From an uncultured Alistipes sp. (lineage in GTDB: Bacteria; Bacteroidota; Bacteroidia; Bacteroidales; Rikenellaceae), in assembly GCA_947623965.1 (NCBI GenBank), contig CANQIF010000008.1:1-64000 (forward strand): 64,000 bases of DNA, in the 5' to 3' direction. Positions 34,852 through 46,061 of the stretch are shown here, piece by piece. The position numbers and the translations under genes are program-made. Position 1 is the first letter of the stretch; every line of letters begins with the position of its first letter. The notes under the pieces were generated by a model. It did no database searches, was not told where the DNA came from, and worked only from the letters and a program-made list of their open reading frames with translations.

Positions 34852-37233
34852 ATGAAAATCGCCTTCAAGAACTTCCTCACGATGCTCCGGCGCTACCGCA
34901 CGGCCTCCGTGCTCAACATCGCTGGGCTGACGCTGGCGCTGACCTCCTGCTACGTCATCGCATCGCAGGTGATCTACAACCTCACCTACAACCGGGCGAT
35001 CCCCGATGCCGACCGCATCCTGCTCGTCTCGCCGCTCTGGATCGGCGGCAGCTACTCCGATCTGTCGCCGCGCCCCGTGACCGGGCAGACCGCCCGCGAG
35101 TGTCCCGAGGTCGAGGCCGTCGGCACGATGGTGCCCTACGGCGACACGGAGCACGTCTGGACGAAGGTGAACGACTACCACTTCGAGCGCTTCGACGTCG
35201 ACGAGAGCCTCCTCTCACCCTCGATGACGGCGCTCTGCTCGTTCCGCGCCGTCGAGGGCGACCTGCAGACGCTCGCCGAGCCCGACCACATCCTGCTGTC
35301 GCAGCGCCTCGCCGAACGCATGGGCGTCCACGCGGGGGATGCCGTCTACCTGCCCGACCCGGAGGGAACGACGGGCGAGAAGCCCGTGCGCCGCGTCACC
35401 GTCGGGGCCGTCTTCGCCGACTTCCCCCGCAACACGCTCTTCGGCCGCACGGCGCTCATCGAGGCGCTCGGCGACGACGACTATGCCGACAACAGCAACT
35501 GGGGCTCGGCCTCGTTCATCCGGCTGCGCGCGGGCGCCGATCCGCGCCCCTTCGCCGACCGCTGGATGCAGAACTACGAGGCGTGGGCCCACGCCGAGCG
35601 CAACACCGCTCTACTCGAACACTGGGACAACGGAGAGACAGAGCCGGGGCTGCACCTCCTCCCGCTCGACGAGCTCTTCTACGACCGGACGATCGACGAC
35701 GCCGTCTTCGAGAAGGGCACCGTCGCGACGACCGCCGTTCTCATCGTCCTGGCGCTCGTCATCTTCGCCGTCGCCCTCATCAACTTCGTCAACTTCTTCT
35801 TCGCCCTCATCCCCGTGCGGCTGCGGGCGGTCAACATCTGCAAGGTCTTCGGCGCCTCGCAGACAACCCTGCGCACGAGCTTCCTCTTCGAGGCCGCAGG
35901 GCTCGTCCTCCTTTCGCTCGGCTGCGCCGCCTACCTGATGCTCGCCGTGCAGGAGAGCCCCGTCGCCGACTTCGTCACCGCGCCGCTGGCCCTCGCCGAC
36001 AACCTCCGGACCCTCGCGGCGATCGGCGTCGCCGCCGTCGTCATGGCCCTTACGGCCGCCTTCTATCCGGCCTTTTACATCACCCGCTTCAATGCCTCGC
36101 TCGGCGTCCGGGCCGGCTTCGCCGGGTCGCGCGCGGGACGCCGGCTGCGCATGCTGCTGGCCGGGGCGCAGTTCACCGTCTCGATCGTGCTGATCGCCCT
36201 CGCCGCGATCTTTTTCCTGCAATACCGCTACATGATCCGCTTCGATGCGGGCTTCGACCGCGAACGGATCGTCACCTTCTCGTCATCGCCCGAATACGCC
36301 CGCCGCTGGGAGGCGGCCACCGACTACCTCCTGCAGCACCCCGACGTGGAGGGGGTGACGCAGTCCTCCCGGCCGATGATCGGCCGCTCGCAGTCGTGGG
36401 GCACCAAGTTCAACGACCGGGAAATCTTCGTCACCGCCTACGGCGTCCGCCACGACTTCATGGAGGTGATCGGCGTCCCGCTGCTCGACGGCGAGCCGCT
36501 GCCGCCCTATGCCCCCGGCGACGGGTTGAGCCCGGCCCTCGTCAACCGCTGCCTGCAGGAGCGCACGGAGGCGAAAACAGGCGACCGGCTGTACACCTGC
36601 ACGATCGCCGGCGTCGTGGAGGACCTCTACGTGCTGCCGCTGCGCGAATCGCTCTCGCCGATGGCCTGGTACCGCGACGATCCGCAGCAGATGACCGAAT
36701 TTTACCTCCGCCTGCGCGCGGGCGCCGACGTCGCGGGCGTCTTCGACCACATCCGCGCCTCGGTCGAGGCCCTCTCGCCTGGCGACGACGAACCCGAGAT
36801 CGCCTTTCTGAACCGGCGGATCGAGGCCCTCTACGGATCGACCCGCCGCGAGACGATCATCGTCGCCCTCTTCGCCCTCACGGCGATCGTCATCTCGCTG
36901 ATGGGCGTCTTCGGCATCATCCTCTTCGAGACGCAGCACCGCCGCCGCGAGATCGCCGTCCGCAAGGTCTTCGGCGCCTCGACCGGCTCGCTCATCGGGA
37001 TGCTCGACCGCCAGTATGCGGCGATCCTCCTCGGCAGCGGCCTCGCGGCGGCACCCGTCATCGCGGTGATCGCCCGCCGCTGGCTCGAACAGTTCGCCTA
37101 CCGCATCGCGGTCGGGTGGTGGGTCTATGCCGCGGCCTTCGCCGCCGTCGCGCTCCCGGTCCTGCTGCTCGTCACGCTGCGCAGCCGCCGGGCCGCCGAG
37201 GAGGACCCGGCGAAGGTGATGCAGAACTCCTGA
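34852..37233 (+). CDS. FtsX/MacB-type ABC permease A
   Basis: A 793-residue permease with two MacB-like halves. The first membrane helix (about 20-40) and a periplasmic domain lead to three helices (about 285-410, with LINFVNFFFALIPVRLRAVNICKVFGA). A second copy follows: helix at about 430-450, periplasmic domain, three helices at about 665-785 with QHRRREIAVRKVFGAS. It has no ATPase domain and needs a separate ATP-binding protein. It closely resembles permease E further right. It begins 13 bp after the adaptor gene. Confidence 0.92.
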   Translation: MKIAFKNFLTMLRRYRTASVLNIAGLTLALTSCYVIASQVIYNLTYNRAIPDADRILLVSPLWIGGSYSDLSPRPVTGQTARECPEVEAVGTMVPYGDTEHVWTKVNDYHFERFDVDESLLSPSMTALCSFRAVEGDLQTLAEPDHILLSQRLAERMGVHAGDAVYLPDPEGTTGEKPVRRVTVGAVFADFPRNTLFGRTALIEALGDDDYADNSNWGSASFIRLRAGADPRPFADRWMQNYEAWAHAERNTALLEHWDNGETEPGLHLLPLDELFYDRTIDDAVFEKGTVATTAVLIVLALVIFAVALINFVNFFFALIPVRLRAVNICKVFGASQTTLRTSFLFEAAGLVLLSLGCAAYLMLAVQESPVADFVTAPLALADNLRTLAAIGVAAVVMALTAAFYPAFYITRFNASLGVRAGFAGSRAGRRLRMLLAGAQFTVSIVLIALAAIFFLQYRYMIRFDAGFDRERIVTFSSSPEYARRWEAATDYLLQHPDVEGVTQSSRPMIGRSQSWGTKFNDREIFVTAYGVRHDFMEVIGVPLLDGEPLPPYAPGDGLSPALVNRCLQERTEAKTGDRLYTCTIAGVVEDLYVLPLRESLSPMAWYRDDPQQMTEFYLRLRAGADVAGVFDHIRASVEALSPGDDEPEIAFLNRRIEALYGSTRRETIIVALFALTAIVISLMGVFGIILFETQHRRREIAVRKVFGASTGSLIGMLDRQYAAILLGSGLAAAPVIAVIARRWLEQFAYRIAVGWWVYAAAFAAVALPVLLLVTLRSRRAAEEDPAKVMQNS

Positions 37234-37278
37234 CCGGCCCCCGAACCCCTTTTAACGAAACCAAACACGAACGATACG

Positions 37279-39720
37279 ATGTACATCCGAAACTTTCTGA
37301 CCCTGCTGCGGCGCTACTCCGCCTCGTCGGCGCTCAACATCGCCGGCATGGCCGTGGCGCTCGCCTCGGCTTACCTGATTCTGGTCCAGGTAAACTACGA
37401 CTACACCTACAACCGCCGGCTGAAGCATGCCGCGGAGATCTACCGGCTGGAATATCCGAGCTGGTACAACGAGAACCGCTGGGGAAACAACTGGAACCGG
37501 CAGCTGCCACACAAGCTTTGCGACCCGATCCCCGAGATCGCCGCCGCAGGAACGATCGCGGCCCTCGGGGGCTCCGGCAGCGCCGACTTTTCGATCGGGC
37601 GCAACTTCGAGATCGACAACTTCCGCCTCTCGATCGGCCAATGCGAGGAGGCCGCCTGCGCCGTCTTCGACTTCGATGTCGTGTCGGGCTCGCTCGAAGG
37701 CATCGGCCCCACGTCGCTTTTCCTCTCCGAATCGGCCGCCGCGAAATACCGCCTCTCGCCGGGCGACGTGCTGCACTATGGCAAGGGGGCCCGCGACGGG
37801 CAGACCTACACCGTGGCGGCCGTCTACCGCGACTTCGCCGCCCCGAGCACGATGGCCCTCGACGACGGCTTCGCCGGCATGGAGCCAGCCGAGCAGGAGC
37901 AGGAGAACAACTGGAACACCCCCTTCTACGTGCGGCTGCAGCCCGGCGCCTCGCCCGAAGCCGTCACGGCCAAGCTCCACGCGAACCTGCGCAGCCTTCT
38001 CGAAAAGGAGGGCGAAACGGGCGAAACGCTCGAAGAGTCCTTCAAGCTGATCGCGCCGCGCCTCAGTCCGCTGACGGAGCTCTACTTCACCTCCGACACC
38101 GAATCGACGGAGGGGCAGAGCGGCAACCGCACGACGACGCGCATGCTGCTCGTCATCGCCTGCCTCATCCTCGCGATCGCCTTCATCAACTTCGTCAACT
38201 TTTTCTTCGCCCTCATCCCCGTGCGCATCCGGGCGATCAACACCTGCAAAATCTTCGGCGCCCCGCGGGCGAAGCTGCGCTCGGAGCTTCTCTTCGAGAC
38301 AGTCGGCCTCGTGCTGCTCTCGGCCTTCGCCGCCTGGGGCATCACGGTGATCGCCGCCGACACGCCCCTCGCGGAGTACATCTCCGCGCCGATCTCGGTC
38401 CTCGCCAACGGCCGGGTCGCCCTCGGCCTGCTGGCCGCGGCCGTCGCGGCGGGCGTCGTCGTCAGCCTCTATCCCGCCTGGTACATCACCTCCTTCCCGC
38501 CCGCCTTCGTCATCAAGGGATCGTTCCAAAGCTCGGCCTCGGGCCGGCTGCTGCGCACCGTGCTGGTCGGCATGCAGTACGTCATCTCACTCGTGCTGAT
38601 CGTCTCGGCCCTCTTCATCCACCGCCAGCACACCTTCATGATGCACTACGAGATGGGCTTCGACCGCTCGCAGCTGCTCGCCGTCACGGTGCCGACGGAG
38701 GTCTTCTCGGAACTGAGAGACGGTGAGGAGCAGCCGTTGGCCTACACGCGGCGCGACGCCTTCACCGACAAGCTCAAGCGGCACCCGTCGATCGCCGACG
38801 TGGCCTATGCCAACGGCGACCTCGTCGCTGCGAACCGCATGGGGTGGGGCCGGGACTTCAAGGAGAAGGCGATCTATTTCCAGTGCTATCCCGTCTCGTG
38901 GAATTTCCTGCAGATGATGGGTATCGAGGTGACCGAGGGGCGCGACTTCACCCCGTCGGACGAGCAGTTCCGCTACGGCACCTTCATCTTCAACGAGACG
39001 GCCCGCCGGCAATTCGAATTGACGACGGAGGACAAGCTGATCGGCCATATCATCGACGGGAGCGGCGAACGCGCCGTCATCGCGGGCTTCTGCCGCGATT
39101 TCCACTTCAAGCCGATGCAGTACACCATCGAGCCGCTGGCCTTCTACGTCTACGGCACCTATGCCTGGGGCTATCCCTCGCACACCTACATCCGCACCGT
39201 CCCGGGGGCGCCCGTCGGCGAGGTGCGCGACTACATCCGCCGCACGATCCTCGAATTCGCCCCCACGGCCGACCCCGCGCAGATCGAGCCCGTCTTCTTC
39301 GACGAGGAGCTGGAGACGAACTACCGCAAGGAGAAGAAACTCGCGACCCTCGTGCTGCTCTTCTCGATGCTCTCGATCCTCATTTCGGTGATGGGGGTCT
39401 TCGGCCTCGTGCTCTTCGAGACGCAGTACCGCCGCCGCGAGATCGGCATCCGCCGCGTGAACGGCGCCACGGTGGGGGAGATCCTCGCCCTCTTCAACCG
39501 CAAATTCCTCCGCATCGCTCTCGTCTGCACCGCCGCGGCGCTGCCCCTCGGCTATGCGATCATCGACCGCTGGCTCACGCAGTTCGCCTACCGCACGCCG
39601 ATGGCCTGGTGGATCTTCGCCGCCGCGGCCGCGATCGTCGTCGGCATCACGGTCCTGACGGTGACGGCCCGCAGCTGGAGCGCAGCCCACGAGAACCCGG
39701 TCAACTCAATCCAGCATTAA
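37279..39720 (+). CDS. FtsX/MacB-type ABC permease B
   Basis: An 813-residue permease with the same double FtsX layout (INFVNFFFALIPVRIRAINTCKIFGA in the first half, QYRRREIGIRRVNGATVGEI in the second). The N-terminus MYIRNFLTLLRRYSASSALN and the segment YRLEYPSWYNE are shared with permease F, its likely duplicate. It starts 45 bp after permease A. Both large periplasmic domains are present, and no internal defects are visible. Confidence 0.92.
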   Translation: MYIRNFLTLLRRYSASSALNIAGMAVALASAYLILVQVNYDYTYNRRLKHAAEIYRLEYPSWYNENRWGNNWNRQLPHKLCDPIPEIAAAGTIAALGGSGSADFSIGRNFEIDNFRLSIGQCEEAACAVFDFDVVSGSLEGIGPTSLFLSESAAAKYRLSPGDVLHYGKGARDGQTYTVAAVYRDFAAPSTMALDDGFAGMEPAEQEQENNWNTPFYVRLQPGASPEAVTAKLHANLRSLLEKEGETGETLEESFKLIAPRLSPLTELYFTSDTESTEGQSGNRTTTRMLLVIACLILAIAFINFVNFFFALIPVRIRAINTCKIFGAPRAKLRSELLFETVGLVLLSAFAAWGITVIAADTPLAEYISAPISVLANGRVALGLLAAAVAAGVVVSLYPAWYITSFPPAFVIKGSFQSSASGRLLRTVLVGMQYVISLVLIVSALFIHRQHTFMMHYEMGFDRSQLLAVTVPTEVFSELRDGEEQPLAYTRRDAFTDKLKRHPSIADVAYANGDLVAANRMGWGRDFKEKAIYFQCYPVSWNFLQMMGIEVTEGRDFTPSDEQFRYGTFIFNETARRQFELTTEDKLIGHIIDGSGERAVIAGFCRDFHFKPMQYTIEPLAFYVYGTYAWGYPSHTYIRTVPGAPVGEVRDYIRRTILEFAPTADPAQIEPVFFDEELETNYRKEKKLATLVLLFSMLSILISVMGVFGLVLFETQYRRREIGIRRVNGATVGEILALFNRKFLRIALVCTAAALPLGYAIIDRWLTQFAYRTPMAWWIFAAAAAIVVGITVLTVTARSWSAAHENPVNSIQH

Positions 39721-39741
39721 GCAGCTATAAACAAACAGGAT

Positions 39742-42090
39742 ATGTTACGCAACCTAAACTTTCGCTCCTGGTTCACGTTTCTGAGCCGCAACAAACTCTA
39801 CACGTCGATCAACTTCTTCGGACTGTCGATCGCCCTGGCGATGATCGTGCTCATTTCGACCTACACGATCCGCCAGCTCTCGACCGACAGCATCCATGAG
39901 AAGGCCGACCGCATCTATCTCGTCACGAACGGCACCGAAGGCAGCTCCGGCTACTACCTGCAGCGCCACCTTCGCGACCGCTATCCGGAGATCGAGGCGA
40001 CGACGGCCGTCACCAACGAGGAGGAGGATGTGCTTGTGGGCAACAACCGCGACAAGTTCAACGCCAAGATCCTCTATGCCGACTCGACCTTCTTCGACAT
40101 CTTCTCGTTCCCGTTCGTCGACGGCGACCGGTCGCTCTTCCACGCCGAACGCCGCAACGTGATCGTCTCCGAATCGTTCGCCGGCAAATTGGTGGGCAGC
40201 AACGGCTCGCTGTCGATCATCGGCCAGCCGATCCGGCTCTCCGAGGAGGAGAAGGATGGCAGGGAGTACGTCATCGCAGGAATCATGCGCGACATCGACA
40301 ACTCGGTGATTCCGAACTGCGACCTCGTGGTCCGCGCGGAGCGGCTGACCGAGATAAACCCCTCCAACGACGAGCGGTGCAGCAACTCAGGTTCGGTGAG
40401 CACCTTCCTACTGGCGCGCGAGCACACCGATCTCGCGGCCCGCGAGGGGGATATGCTCGCCTACTTCAAGGAGTTCTACTGGCCCTACATCTTCGGCTAT
40501 TACGACCGCGTGGAGCTCGTGCCGCTGCGATCGTGCTATTTCTCGCAGATCGACAGCTACTACCTGAACCGCGGCAACCGCGATTTCGTGTGGATCCTCT
40601 TCTCGGTGGCCTTCGTGCTGCTGTTGTTCGCCATCATCAACTACATCAACCTCACGATGGCCCAGACGGGCATGCGCGCCAAGGAGATGGCCACGCGCCG
40701 GCTGCTCGGCGCCTCGAAAGGAGAGATCTTCACGAAGCTGATGCTCGAATCGATCCTCTTCACACTTCTCTCGGCCGTGCTCGGAGCGGCTATCGCCGAT
40801 CTGGCGAATCCGATGGCCTGCCGGCTGCTCGACTACGATTTCTCGATCTGGAGCGCCATGTCGCCCGCCTACATCGCGGGCGGGATCGCCGCCCTCGTCC
40901 TCGTCGGCATTCTCTCGGGGCTGCTGCCCGCCCTGGCCATCGCGGCCTACAAGCCGATCGACGTGATGAAAGGGTCGTTCCGCAGCCGCACGAAGATGCT
41001 CTACAGCCGCATTTTCATCGCCTTCCAGCACACGATCACGGTCGCCATGCTCGTCGCCGCGCTGACGATCTACCTCCAGATCCGCCACCTTATCCGCATG
41101 CCGCTGGGCTACGAAACGGAGGATGTGCTGGTCGTCAACAACGATATCTTCCACTCCCGCGCCGACGTCGCCCGCTTCGTCGACGAACTGCGGAAGCTGC
41201 CCTGCGTCGAGCAGGTGGGCGTCGGAAACGGCACGCCGCTCGGCGGGACCAACAACAACACGTTCCGCAACATCTCGTTTCAGCAGATTCAGGGCGACAA
41301 CGCCTATTTCGAGATTCTCGGCCTGCGCCTCAAGACGGACAACAAGCCCGCCGAACGGACGTGGTACTTCAACGAGTACACCTTCAAGCTCCTCGGCGTC
41401 GATGAAAGCGTGCCCCAGATTCAACCCGACGAAAAACAGACGTTAAGCGTCGGCGGCGTCTACTACGACTTCCGCCTTTTCCACACGATGCGCGAGCAGT
41501 CGGCGGCGATGATCTACAACCACGGCGAATGGAATTACGACAAGAACTGGCCCTGGAATACGGTCATCAAGACGCGCGGCGACCACGCGCGGGCCGTGCA
41601 GGCGATCCGCGACATGTTGAAGCAGACGCACCCCGAGGTGCTCTGGAGCGACGAGTGGAGCGGCTATCTGACCGACCAGATCGAGAAGCTCTACAGCGAG
41701 CAGAAGCGCCTGATGAAGATCGTCGTGCTTTTCACGCTGCTGGCGGTGCTCGTCTCGGCGCTCGGTCTGCTGGCTATCAGCACCTACTACATTCTCCAGC
41801 GCCGGCAGGAGATCGCCGTGCGCAAGGTCTTCGGCTCGCAGCACGACCAGATCGTCCGGCGATTAGTGGGGTCGTTCCTGCGACTGGTGACCGCCGGCGC
41901 GGTCGTCGCCGTGCCCCTCGCCTGGTGGGGGATGCACCGCTGGCTTGCGGACTACTCCTACCGCATCGGCCTCTCGTGGTGGATTTTCGCCGCTGCGATC
42001 GCCGCCGTGCTGCTCTTCGCCGCCCTCACGGTGCTGTGGCAAAGCATCCGCGCGGCGCTGGAGAATCCGATCGAGTCGATCAAGGATTAA
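39742..42090 (+). CDS. FtsX/MacB-type ABC permease C
   Basis: A 782-residue double-FtsX permease, more diverged than A and B. Its first-half signature reads YINLTMAQTGMRAKEMATRRLLGASKGEI and the second half has RRQEIAVRKVFGSQHDQIVRR. The C-terminal residues ENPIESIKD are the usual permease ending. It lies 21 bp after permease B, and the following 453 bp carry repeats before the ATPase gene. Confidence 0.92.
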   Translation: MLRNLNFRSWFTFLSRNKLYTSINFFGLSIALAMIVLISTYTIRQLSTDSIHEKADRIYLVTNGTEGSSGYYLQRHLRDRYPEIEATTAVTNEEEDVLVGNNRDKFNAKILYADSTFFDIFSFPFVDGDRSLFHAERRNVIVSESFAGKLVGSNGSLSIIGQPIRLSEEEKDGREYVIAGIMRDIDNSVIPNCDLVVRAERLTEINPSNDERCSNSGSVSTFLLAREHTDLAAREGDMLAYFKEFYWPYIFGYYDRVELVPLRSCYFSQIDSYYLNRGNRDFVWILFSVAFVLLLFAIINYINLTMAQTGMRAKEMATRRLLGASKGEIFTKLMLESILFTLLSAVLGAAIADLANPMACRLLDYDFSIWSAMSPAYIAGGIAALVLVGILSGLLPALAIAAYKPIDVMKGSFRSRTKMLYSRIFIAFQHTITVAMLVAALTIYLQIRHLIRMPLGYETEDVLVVNNDIFHSRADVARFVDELRKLPCVEQVGVGNGTPLGGTNNNTFRNISFQQIQGDNAYFEILGLRLKTDNKPAERTWYFNEYTFKLLGVDESVPQIQPDEKQTLSVGGVYYDFRLFHTMREQSAAMIYNHGEWNYDKNWPWNTVIKTRGDHARAVQAIRDMLKQTHPEVLWSDEWSGYLTDQIEKLYSEQKRLMKIVVLFTLLAVLVSALGLLAISTYYILQRRQEIAVRKVFGSQHDQIVRRLVGSFLRLVTAGAVVAVPLAWWGMHRWLADYSYRIGLSWWIFAAAIAAVLLFAALTVLWQSIRAALENPIESIKD

Positions 42091-42109
42091 GGTCGGAGGC
42101 TTCGCCGGC

Positions 42110-42475
42110 GCACGGAGCGCGGCGGCCCGCTGCCGATAGCTTTGGTGGAGGTGCCTGCCGCAAATTCGATCGCGCAGCGATCGGCAGCCCGCAGCCGCCC
42201 CCGGGCGGAGGGCTGCAACTCCCTGGCGGTCGATGCCGCCCACCGCTCGGCTGCGGGTCCGCCGATCTCGCCGATCCTTCCGGGATAGCAAAAGCCCGAG
42301 GGCAGACGGGCCTGCGACGCGAAGGAGCAGTCCTCCGCCCAGGGTGCGGAGGTTCCTTCCGGAACCGCAAATGGGAAATAGGGGCGCAGCCTGCGGAGAG
42401 CCGACACGAGCGAATGCGAGTTGCGGGCCTCCGCCGCCCTCAGGCTGCGGCCCGCCGTTCCCTGCGGGACCGATA
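42110..42475. repeat. cluster of GC-rich hairpin repeats
   Basis: Most of the 453-bp gap between permease C and the ATPase is repeat DNA. Hairpins are CGATCGC-GCA-GCGATCG (42167-42183), GGTTCC-TTCC-GGAACC (42351-42366) and CGTTCCC-TGC-GGGACCG with one mismatch (42456-42472). The cores are a B-type unit (GGCAGCCCGCAGCCGCC at about 42184) and an A-type unit starting near 42385. The last 70 bp before the ATPase are AT-rich and may hold a promoter, though no clear box is present. Confidence 0.75.
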
Positions 42476-42543
42476 CCGGGCAAAACAACGAAAAAAGAAA
42501 GACACATTAACAACTATTTATTCACACTTAAAAACTTACTACT

Positions 42544-43230
<687 letters not shown>

Positions 43231-43387
43231 CGGCCGAGCGACCCGCAGCCGGCGGAGGCTCCCCGGCGGGCGCACAGTCCGTCGAACCGATCTTCCGCAG
43301 CGGGCGGCTGCGGTTGCATCCCCTCGGGAGTGCACGACCCTTTCACCGCATCGAAACGCCGCAACCCTTACCATAAGCGCGTTTCCG

Positions 43388-43418
43388 GGCATGGGACGGA
43401 CCGAACCCCGCCCATGCC
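43388..43418. other. 8-bp hairpin upstream of permease D
   Basis: GGCATGGG and CCCATGCC enclose 15 nt, 31 bp before the permease D start. The rest of the 219-bp gap holds only degenerate fragments of the GC-rich repeat (43240-43330). Confidence 0.4.
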
Positions 43419-43449
43419 GCCAGACAAACGAACAAAAAAACCTACACCC

Positions 43450-45774
43450 ATGAAATCCGTCTCCTACGCCCTGCGTTACCTCATGCAGCGCCGCGGCAAC
43501 TCCCTGTCGCGCCTCGTCTCCCTCTCGTTAGGGCTCGTCGTCGCCCTGCTCATCTTCTCCTACGTGGGTTTCGTCCTCTCCTTCGACCGCTTCTTCCCCG
43601 ACCGGGAGCGCATCTGGCAGGTCTGGCTCCGAAGCCCGAGTTACGGCCTTTCGGAGAAGATGGTGCGGCCGCTGGCCCCCAGCCTCGCCGCCGACCTGCC
43701 GCAGATCGAGGCGGCGACCCACTTTCAGGACTGCCGCATGCAGATCACTCACCGCGAGCAGGTCTACGACAGCTACGGGCTCTATGCCGGCACGCACTTC
43801 TTCGACGTGCTCGACTTCGGCGTCGTGAGCGGCGATCCGCACCGCATTCTCTCGGCCGAGGGGCGGGCGAACAACGAGGTAATGCTCTCCGAGGCGATGG
43901 CCCGCCGTCTCTTCGGCGACGAGGAGCCGCTGGGCCGCACCCTCCAGATCGAGCAGGGCGGCACCTGGACCGTGGCGGGCATCTTCCACACCCCGCCGGC
44001 CAACAATTCGCTGGGGAGCTTCGATTTCATCGTCTGGCTGCCGTACAAAGACGACCCAGCGTTCTGGCAGGGCGGTGACTCGTTCCCGACCTACATCAAG
44101 CTGCATGCGGACGCCGACATCGCCGAGGTCGAGGCGGCGATGGACGCCTTCGACGAGCGGCACGGCATCGCAGACATCCGCAGGGAGTGGAAGCAGGAGT
44201 ACCTGTTCATTCCGCTCGCCGACGCCGCCTTCACGAACAACACGCGGCGGTCGGTCTCCTGCATCTATTCGGCCATCGGCCTGCTGGCGCTCGTCGTCGC
44301 CTGCCTGAACTATGTGCTGCTGACCGTCTCGTCGCTCACCGAACGCAGCCGCACGATCGCCATGATGCGCTGCACGGGGGCCCGCCGCAGCGACATCTTC
44401 CGCATGCTGCTCGCCGAAACCTTCGCGATGGTGGCCGCCGCAGCCGCCACGGCAGCCTTTCTGATCGCCTGCCTGCACGTCGAGATCGGGGCGGCCGTCG
44501 GCTATGCCGTGCGCGACCTCTTCGCCCTGGACCGCATCTGGATCCCCGCCGCGGTCTGCCTCGCCGCCTTCCTCACGGCCGGCATCCTGCCTGCAGCGCT
44601 CTTCTCGGCGGTCGATCTGCACTACGCCTTCCGCCGGGGTTGCGACAACCGCACCTGGTGGAAACGCTCGCTGCTCTTCATCCAGGTGAGCTGCACGACG
44701 GCGATCGTGATCTTCCTCGCCGTCACCGTCCGGCAGGCGGGCTACATCTACCGCGCCGACCTCGGCTACGAATACGACCGGTTGCTGACGGCCACGATCC
44801 CGGGGCGTCCGTCGACCCTGCAGACGATCGCCGACGAGCTGCGCAAACTGCCCGGCGTCGAGGAGGCCGCCTACTCGGGAGGGTACCCGCTGTGGGGTTA
44901 TTCGGGCATGCCCTGCGTCGACGAGGAGGGGCACATTCTCTTCTCGTGCCGCTGGGAGCTCTGCGACGAGCACTATATCCCGACGATGGGGATGCGGATC
45001 GTCGAGGGGCGCAACCTGCTGCCGACCGATCCGCTCGACAGGGTGCTGGTCAACGAGACCTACGTCCGCATGCGCGAGTGGGAGGGGACAGCCGTCGGCC
45101 GGACCATCCGCGACCCCTCGGGAGCTTATGAAATCGCCGGCGTCGTGGCCGACTACAGGATGGCGGGCGGCAACGTCCTGCCGATCGTCCTGCACCCCGT
45201 GCGCGAGGAGATGAGCACGCCCGACGCCCAAATCTTCCTGCAGCTCTCCCTCCGGCTGCGCGACCTTTCGCCCGAGACGGTCGCCGAGGCCAAGGCCGTC
45301 ATCGACCGCTACTACGAATCGGACTGGCAGTGGTCCTTCGTTCCCTACCGCGGGCGCCTCGAGGACGCCTTCCAGCAGCTCAGCGAGATCCGCAACGGCA
45401 TGTGGGTCGTGGCTTTCGTGACGCTCGTCATCTCCATATCGGGCCTCGCCGGCTTCCTCGGCAACGAGATGCAGCGCCGCCGCAAGGAGATCGCCATCCG
45501 CAAGGTCTGCGGCTCCACGCGGAGCGAGGTGCTGCGGCTCATCGGCCTGAACCTTTCGTTCGTCGTGCTGCCCGCCGTCGCCGTCGGTGTAGCCGCCGCG
45601 GTGTGGGGCAGCGAATACTTCCTGCAGATGGTCGGCGCCATGCGGACCGACGCGCCGTGGTGGCTCCATGCGGCGGGCGTGCTGTTCGTGCTGGCGATCG
45701 TCTACGCGATCCAGCTCTTCGGCACCTGGCGCACCGCCTCGGCCAACCCGATCGACATGATCCGGACGGAGTAG
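43450..45774 (+). CDS. FtsX/MacB-type ABC permease D
   Basis: A 774-residue double-FtsX permease and the most diverged of the six. Its N-terminus MKSVSYALRYLMQRRGNSLS is followed by a membrane helix at about 20-45. The first-half FtsX segment is LNYVLLTVSSLTERSRTIAMMRCTGA and the second is MQRRRKEIAIRKVCGSTRSEV. ATG 43450 fits the start of the membrane helix; the upstream open frame is not coding-like. It directly follows the ATPase. Confidence 0.91.
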   Translation: MKSVSYALRYLMQRRGNSLSRLVSLSLGLVVALLIFSYVGFVLSFDRFFPDRERIWQVWLRSPSYGLSEKMVRPLAPSLAADLPQIEAATHFQDCRMQITHREQVYDSYGLYAGTHFFDVLDFGVVSGDPHRILSAEGRANNEVMLSEAMARRLFGDEEPLGRTLQIEQGGTWTVAGIFHTPPANNSLGSFDFIVWLPYKDDPAFWQGGDSFPTYIKLHADADIAEVEAAMDAFDERHGIADIRREWKQEYLFIPLADAAFTNNTRRSVSCIYSAIGLLALVVACLNYVLLTVSSLTERSRTIAMMRCTGARRSDIFRMLLAETFAMVAAAAATAAFLIACLHVEIGAAVGYAVRDLFALDRIWIPAAVCLAAFLTAGILPAALFSAVDLHYAFRRGCDNRTWWKRSLLFIQVSCTTAIVIFLAVTVRQAGYIYRADLGYEYDRLLTATIPGRPSTLQTIADELRKLPGVEEAAYSGGYPLWGYSGMPCVDEEGHILFSCRWELCDEHYIPTMGMRIVEGRNLLPTDPLDRVLVNETYVRMREWEGTAVGRTIRDPSGAYEIAGVVADYRMAGGNVLPIVLHPVREEMSTPDAQIFLQLSLRLRDLSPETVAEAKAVIDRYYESDWQWSFVPYRGRLEDAFQQLSEIRNGMWVVAFVTLVISISGLAGFLGNEMQRRRKEIAIRKVCGSTRSEVLRLIGLNLSFVVLPAVAVGVAAAVWGSEYFLQMVGAMRTDAPWWLHAAGVLFVLAIVYAIQLFGTWRTASANPIDMIRTE

Positions 45775-45781
45775 AAGGGGA

Positions 45782-45992
45782 GAAGGGCTGCAGCCTGCGG
45801 AGGGCACGCCAAGTTCGGCAACGAACTGCGGGCCTCCGCCGGGCGGAGGCTGCGGCCCGCACGACCTCTTGCGAGGTCGATTCCAGTTGCAATACAAGCC
45901 CGCAACCGGGCGGACGGGCCTGCTTTCGAGCAGCGCGAGATTGCAGCCCTCCGCCAGGCGGCGGATGCGGGCTGCCGACGTCTGCGACGTCG
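45782..45992. repeat. composite A+B GC-rich hairpin repeat
   Basis: This is the clearest full-length copy. An A core (GGGCTGCAGCCTGCGGAG to GGCTGCGGCCCG) ends in hairpin CGACCTC-TTGC-GAGGTCG (45862-45879). A B core (AAGCCCGCAACCGGGCGGAC to GATGCGGGCTGC) ends in hairpin CGACGTC-TGC-GACGTCG (45976-45992). It fills the gap between permeases D and E. Confidence 0.8.
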
Positions 45993-46061
45993 AATTTGTC
46001 GCAAACTGCCCCCCCGGACGCCCGGACCGACAACCGCGAACGAAAAAAAACGCATAACACC

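Noticed and set aside
35100..38726. A 1208-codon open frame on the plus strand spanning permeases A and B
   Set aside because: It runs out of frame through two well-supported permease genes; the product is an Arg-rich low-complexity sequence typical of an off-frame reading of GC-rich DNA.
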